Part shown: positions 41,829 to 45,564 of the stretch, one piece after another
How the letters are laid out: each line of letters opens with the position of its first letter
Position numbering within the stretch: the stretch's first letter is position 1
From: an uncultured Balneola sp.
GTDB lineage: Bacteria; Bacteroidota; Rhodothermia; Balneolales; Balneolaceae
Direction: 5' to 3'
DNA: 45,564 nt
Assembly (NCBI GenBank): GCA_913058495.1
Contig: CAJXQC010000024.1
Coordinates: forward strand, 1 to 45,564
Position numbers and translations under genes: made by a program
Notes under the pieces: model-generated
The model's database searches: none
What the model saw: the letters and a program-made list of their open reading frames with translations, nothing else
Told to the model about the DNA's origin: nothing

Positions 41829-43022
41829 ATGTCTACTAAGAATTTGATAATTGCCTTCGGCGGCGTTTCTCCAGAACATGAAGTTTCTGTGCTTTCAGCT
41901 ATACAAGCTATTTCCAGTATGGAAAACTCTCAATATAATCTCGTTCCGTTGTATATCAGCAAATCCGGAAAATGGTTTACAGGCAACCAGCTTTTAGAGT
42001 TAGAAACTTACAAGGATTTATCATTGCTTGAAGAAAATGCTCTTCAATGCGCTTTTGTTAAAGATGACATCGGAAGAACACACCTTAAACAACAAAACTC
42101 TGCTGGATTGTTTTCGAAGCCGAAATCTTATCCTGTTTATGCAGTAGTTTGTGCATTTCATGGCAGTGGAGGAGAAAACGGTGCGTTTCAGGGGATTTGT
42201 GATTTCTTTAATGTGCCTTATACAGGAAGTGATGTTTTGGCTTCATCTTTAGGGATGGATAAGGTAAAGGCCAAACAAGTATGTGTAGCCAATGATATCC
42301 CCGTTACAGACAGCCTGGATTTTTATGAATCAAATTGGGAAACAGATCAGGAAACGATAATCAAAGAAGCTGAGATTCTTGGATATCCGCTGATAGTTAA
42401 ACCCTGCAGTTTAGGAAGCAGTATTGGCGTGGCTAAAGCTGACTCTCAAGATGAGTTAATAAACGCAGTTGAAATGGCTTTCCGATACGACGCTCACTTA
42501 TTGATCGAAGAAGCTGTTCATCCACTGATGGAGATAAATTGTTCGGTTTTAGGTACAGCACAAGAATGCCGAGCCAGTGTTTGCGAAAAACCTTTGGGAA
42601 TAACGGAAACACTTTCTTTTAAAGACAAATACCAAAGTGGAGAAGGCGCCGATAAAGGAATGGCTTCTGCGGATCGTGTTATTCCGGCTGACATTTCCTC
42701 TGAACTTACCGAAGAAATCAGAGAACTGGCTATACGGACTTTTAATACATTCGGAGCGAGCGGAGTTGCACGGTTAGATTTTCTGGTAAATGCTGAAACT
42801 GAAAAAGTCTATTTCAATGAGATCAATACTATTCCGGGATCTTTTTCATTCTACCTCTGGGAGAAGTCTGACATCTCATTTAAACAGCTTATTGATGAAC
42901 TGGTAGAAATCGCTCTCCGAAATCATCAGCAAAAAAATGGCCGTGTTCAGAGTTATGACACCAACTTATTGAATGAAAAAGCAGTAAAAGGCATTAAAGG
43001 TTTAAAAGGTATAAAAAACTAA
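41829..43022 (+). CDS. ddl: D-alanine-D-alanine ligase
   Basis: A 397-residue ATP-grasp ligase joining two D-Ala for peptidoglycan. N-terminal FGGVSPEHEVSVLSAIQA, AFHGSGGENGAFQGICDFF, VKPCSLGSSIGVAKA (ATP-grasp lysine), LLIEEAVHP, ARLDFLVN and NEINTIPGSFSFYLWEKS, the D-Ala binding end. It is longer than E. coli DdlB and nearer the DdlA length class plus a short tail. The tail ends in the repetitive AVKGIKGLKGIKN. It is followed 3 nt later by the substrate-binding-protein gene, then nadK, so it is the first gene of a tight operon. Confidence 0.96.
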   Translation: MSTKNLIIAFGGVSPEHEVSVLSAIQAISSMENSQYNLVPLYISKSGKWFTGNQLLELETYKDLSLLEENALQCAFVKDDIGRTHLKQQNSAGLFSKPKSYPVYAVVCAFHGSGGENGAFQGICDFFNVPYTGSDVLASSLGMDKVKAKQVCVANDIPVTDSLDFYESNWETDQETIIKEAEILGYPLIVKPCSLGSSIGVAKADSQDELINAVEMAFRYDAHLLIEEAVHPLMEINCSVLGTAQECRASVCEKPLGITETLSFKDKYQSGEGADKGMASADRVIPADISSELTEEIRELAIRTFNTFGASGVARLDFLVNAETEKVYFNEINTIPGSFSFYLWEKSDISFKQLIDELVEIALRNHQQKNGRVQSYDTNLLNEKAVKGIKGLKGIKN

Positions 43023-43025
43023 TTT

Positions 43026-44456
43026 ATGAGATTAAAGGCGACGAGCATACTATGTACACTTTTTCTGATTATTTCCTGCGGGAAAAGCACGGAAGTAACC
43101 ATAGTAGATGACTCTTCGGGAATTTTGCCCGGCGAAAAGACTAATAGTGAATTATCATCTGAAAAAACGGTAACTCAAGACGATTTTACTGCTATCAAAA
43201 TAGGTGAGCTAAATGCTATACGTACTCTGGATCCTCTTTTTGGAACTACCACCAGTGAATTCCGTGTTTTTTCCTTGATTTATGATGGATTAACCCAAAT
43301 TGATTCAGAAGGTATCATCCAGCCTTCAATAGCTAAAAAATGGACTATCAGCCGGGACTCTCTCCGGTATACTTTTACACTTCGTGATAATGTATTCTAT
43401 CACAGTGATTCTAGGTTTACCAGCGGAATTGGAAGACAAGTAGTTCCTGAAGACATCGTTAAAAACTTTGAAAGAATGGCGTCAATTCTGGTTCCTGATA
43501 ATGCTGCTCAGTTATTTACATCCATAAAAGGATTTAATTCATTTCACACCGAACAGACATACATTAAAATTCCTGCAAACCGAACCATCAATTCTATTGA
43601 GGGGATTTCTGCTTCAAATGACTCAACTTTAGTAATGCAGTTAGCTAAAAAAGACAGCCGGTTTTTGGAAAAACTGGCTCATCCACTGGCTTCTGTTTAT
43701 CCGGGTGAAAGTCTTCCTTCAAACAAAACACCTATTGTTCAGCCTATCGGAACCGGGATTTATTATCTGGCTCAGAAAAAAAATAATCTTCTTATTCTTG
43801 CTTCTAATGACGATTACTTTCAGGAACAAACTGTTCCAACTCGTATTGATATTACTCACGGTAAAAAAGAAGCTGACTTATATCAGGATTTTGCCAAAGG
43901 CTCTCTAGATGCGCTGCTTGAAATAGGGCCGAGCACTATTCAACAGGTTACCGATTCAACAGGTTCCCTGGATTTTATGTTTGAATCAGCATTTTCGCTT
44001 TACGATCCGTCAGTTAATAATGAAATTAATTTCTACTACAATCCTGAATCCGGCAACACCTCTTTATTTTCTTTTATAACTGATCAGAATAATGATTTTT
44101 ATGATTTTGAAAGTCCATTGGGTGAATTAACCTTCCATAATAAATCACCGAAATCCGACAGCCTGGAAAAACGTACTGCATATATTGCGTACACAGAAAA
44201 TCCGGCGGAAGTATTTCTTGCTGATGCCATTGCCGAAAAAATATCAAGCACCGGTGTTACCATCGTTATGAATTCATCGTATGCCGTAACTGAAGATGTC
44301 ACCTTTTCAACTATTTATTTTCCTTCCGCCACTAAGGCAATAACCTGGAAAATGCCAGTTCTTATTTTATCAAAGCCAACCGTCTCCGGGATCGTGATCT
44401 CAAAACATCCATGGAATATTTCTTTTGACGGGGTAACTATTAATCAATCAAATTAA
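43026..44456 (+). CDS. Peptide/solute-binding lipoprotein (SBP family 5)
   Basis: A 476-residue lipoprotein: signal FLIISC with C18, then a family-5 (DppA/OppA-type) extracellular solute-binding fold, recognisable from GELNAIRTLDPLFGTTTSEF, LIYDGLTQIDSEGIIQPSIAKKWTIS, LRYTFTLRDNVFYHSD and PIGTGIYYLAQ. It is shorter than most family members (about 500-600) and its C-terminal lobe is reduced. No ABC permease or ATPase gene is next to it, so it may work with transporters elsewhere or have another role. It sits 3 nt after ddl and 1 nt before nadK, so it is co-expressed with both; peptide or muropeptide binding is a guess from this context. Confidence 0.87.
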   Translation: MRLKATSILCTLFLIISCGKSTEVTIVDDSSGILPGEKTNSELSSEKTVTQDDFTAIKIGELNAIRTLDPLFGTTTSEFRVFSLIYDGLTQIDSEGIIQPSIAKKWTISRDSLRYTFTLRDNVFYHSDSRFTSGIGRQVVPEDIVKNFERMASILVPDNAAQLFTSIKGFNSFHTEQTYIKIPANRTINSIEGISASNDSTLVMQLAKKDSRFLEKLAHPLASVYPGESLPSNKTPIVQPIGTGIYYLAQKKNNLLILASNDDYFQEQTVPTRIDITHGKKEADLYQDFAKGSLDALLEIGPSTIQQVTDSTGSLDFMFESAFSLYDPSVNNEINFYYNPESGNTSLFSFITDQNNDFYDFESPLGELTFHNKSPKSDSLEKRTAYIAYTENPAEVFLADAIAEKISSTGVTIVMNSSYAVTEDVTFSTIYFPSATKAITWKMPVLILSKPTVSGIVISKHPWNISFDGVTINQSN

Positions 44457-44457
44457 T

Positions 44458-45327
44458 ATGAAATTTGCTGTAGTTGCCAATCCCAATAAATTTGAAGTAA
44501 AAGCGGTTCTTAAGGAAACTATCAACTGGGCTGGCAAAAATTCTGTTTCTCTTTTGATCTCTGAAGATACTTGCAAGCTTACCGGTCTTGATAACCCTGA
44601 TGTAATTCAAAAAATGAATTCTGACAAGGAAGCTATTGATGAATGTGATGTGGTTATAGTAATTGGCGGGGATGGTACAATTTTATACACGGCGAGAATT
44701 TCGTCCCATTCTTCCAAGCCGATTTTGGGAGTAAATGGTGGTCGTTTGGGCTTTATGACCGATACCAGATTTGAAGATCTTAATGAAGCACTTAAAAAGG
44801 TAAAAAGTGGTAACTATACCATTGACAAACGTCATTTTCTTAAAGCCGTAGATACTATTGGCAACGAATATTATGCGTTAAATGAATTTCTATTCGCCCG
44901 TAAAGATTCTACAGCCATGATCAATATAACGGCTGAATATGACGGCAGTTTGATCAATACGTATTGGGCGGATGGATTAATTGTTGCTTCATCCACAGGC
45001 TCAACTGCATATAATTTATCCTCTGGAGGACCGATCGTTGTTCCGGGATCGGGAGTGATGCTGGTTACACCTATTAATCCACACACGCTAACTACACGGC
45101 CTCTGGTAGTTCGATCAGACAAACCCTTGAAGATCCGAGTAGAAGAACAGGAAAGCGATGTTTCATTTTCATATGATGGTGTGCATTGTAATGTGGATAC
45201 ACTGCCGCTGGAAGTTGAGATCATTGCTTCTGATCTGGCTTTTAACTTGATAAGATTGCCCGGTCAGGATTACTTTGAAACACTCCGGAATAAATTGATG
45301 TGGGGAAAAGACTCGAGAAGAAATTAA
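44458..45327 (+). CDS. nadK: NAD kinase
   Basis: A 289-residue NAD kinase phosphorylating NAD+ to NADP+. The catalytic GGDGT is at 70-74, with NGGRLGFMTD, ALNEFLFARK, and GLIVASSTGSTAYNLSSGGPIVVPG, and TPINPHTLTTRPLV. Length and layout are typical. It starts 1 nt after the SBP stop (TAATATG). It is the third gene of the ddl operon. Three NAD(P)-related genes (SthA-like, NAD(P)HX repair and nadK) occur in the window, but are far apart and not one operon. Confidence 0.97.
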   Translation: MKFAVVANPNKFEVKAVLKETINWAGKNSVSLLISEDTCKLTGLDNPDVIQKMNSDKEAIDECDVVIVIGGDGTILYTARISSHSSKPILGVNGGRLGFMTDTRFEDLNEALKKVKSGNYTIDKRHFLKAVDTIGNEYYALNEFLFARKDSTAMINITAEYDGSLINTYWADGLIVASSTGSTAYNLSSGGPIVVPGSGVMLVTPINPHTLTTRPLVVRSDKPLKIRVEEQESDVSFSYDGVHCNVDTLPLEVEIIASDLAFNLIRLPGQDYFETLRNKLMWGKDSRRN

Positions 45328-45342
45328 GAATTTTGAATTGCT

Positions 45343-45370
45343 TCATTCTGAGTAGGAGCGAGGAATCTGC
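45343..45370 (+). repeat. REP-like single arm near the right end
   Basis: TCATTCTGAGTAGGAGCGAG followed by GAATCTGC. It matches the same general family as the REP-like arms at 22953-23041 (GTCATTCTGA..GCGAAGAATCT), but alone in this stretch. Confidence 0.55.
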
Positions 45371-45471
45371 ACATTAAACTAGCTTGGCTGATCCTTAGGA
45401 AGTACCCTCAGGATTGTGAATGCTAAATAATTCACTCACAAAAATAATACTGTATCTAATACATCTGACGA

Positions 45472-45564
45472 TTTCAGAAAAAGCTTCCAACTACACCGAC
45501 CTTTAGAACTATTGGCGAGCCAAGAACGTAATGAAATCGACGGCTCCGAAGGAGCAATCATTAC
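45472..45564 (+). repeat. Right copy of window-end inverted repeat
   Basis: Counterpart of 12-104. The similarity starts at TTTCAGAA and runs to the window edge with 7 mismatches in 93 positions. The same outward frame is open, reading RPLELLASQERNEIDGSEG. In a second frame an ATG at 45531-45533 is available, but in the left copy that frame stops after 14 codons. Confidence 0.8.

Noticed and set aside
43026-44456. Solute-binding protein as a pseudogene
   Set aside because: It is shorter than usual, but has an intact lipobox, no internal stop or frameshift, and tight operon spacing, so it is more likely a functional divergent member.
12-45564. Window-end repeats as ends of one 45-kb transposon or prophage
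   Set aside because: Contents are housekeeping and metabolic genes with no transposase, integrase, capsid or replication gene; an assembly break in a multicopy element explains it more simply.

Overview
The window looks like ordinary chromosome from a member of the Balneolota/Rhodothermota side of the Bacteroidetes group (something like Balneola or Gracilimonas). This is inference from content. The DNA is moderately AT-rich, and most starts I checked lack a clear Shine-Dalgarno. Two secreted proteins carry C-terminal type IX secretion (T9SS) sorting domains of the 'NYPNPFNPTTT' type. There are TonB/TonB-dependent-receptor genes, a short class-3 prolyl-tRNA synthetase and a CrtI-type carotenoid desaturase. 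No phage, IS transposase, CRISPR or rRNA gene was found inside. Both ends of the window carry the same ~93-bp sequence in inverted orientation, so the window is probably a contig or segment that stops in a multicopy repeat.

Layout. 0.2-4.7 kb (minus): a membrane-bound SpoIIE-type phosphatase, hflK and hflC, closely spaced and closed by a terminator. 4.85-8.1 kb: an MscS-type channel facing a stand-alone receiver, then sodA and a bacilliredoxin. 8.3-12.9 kb: a cysteine-less SthA-like flavoprotein (+), aspS with an overlapping DUF429 gene (-), and a small membrane protein (+). 13.3-18.7 kb: a LuxR-type regulator whose receiver lacks the phospho-acceptor Asp, then an OmpR-type regulator / histidine kinase / outer-membrane receptor set. 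18.7-21.2 kb (-): a TM2 protein, a BspA-repeat T9SS cargo protein and a tRNA with anticodon CAT. 21.5-26.5 kb (+): proS, NAD(P)HX repair enzyme, VanZ-like protein and two tandem TonB proteins. 26.5-33.4 kb: Nudix + DUF1844 (-), DUF1015 + serC (+), rhomboid protease (-), and a tail-fibre/S74-chaperone protein with a small T9SS protein upstream (-). 33.5-38.3 kb (+): rlpA, crtI, pruA and a small membrane protein. 38.5-41.7 kb (-): a penicillin-acylase-family lipoprotein and a dimethylargininase-like amidinotransferase-fold hydrolase. 41.8-45.3 kb (+): ddl, an orphan peptide-binding lipoprotein and nadK as a tight operon.

Themes are cell envelope and surface, redox and NAD(P) maintenance (sodA, bacilliredoxin, SthA-like, NAD(P)HX repair, nadK), translation and signalling. 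The least explained part is the intergenic DNA. It holds several families of short inverted repeats: REP-like stem-loops, a repeat shared by two convergent junctions, 7-bp tandem repeats, and a 144-bp two-armed palindrome whose arms carry different hairpins. I did not see a clear-cut new defence or mobile system.
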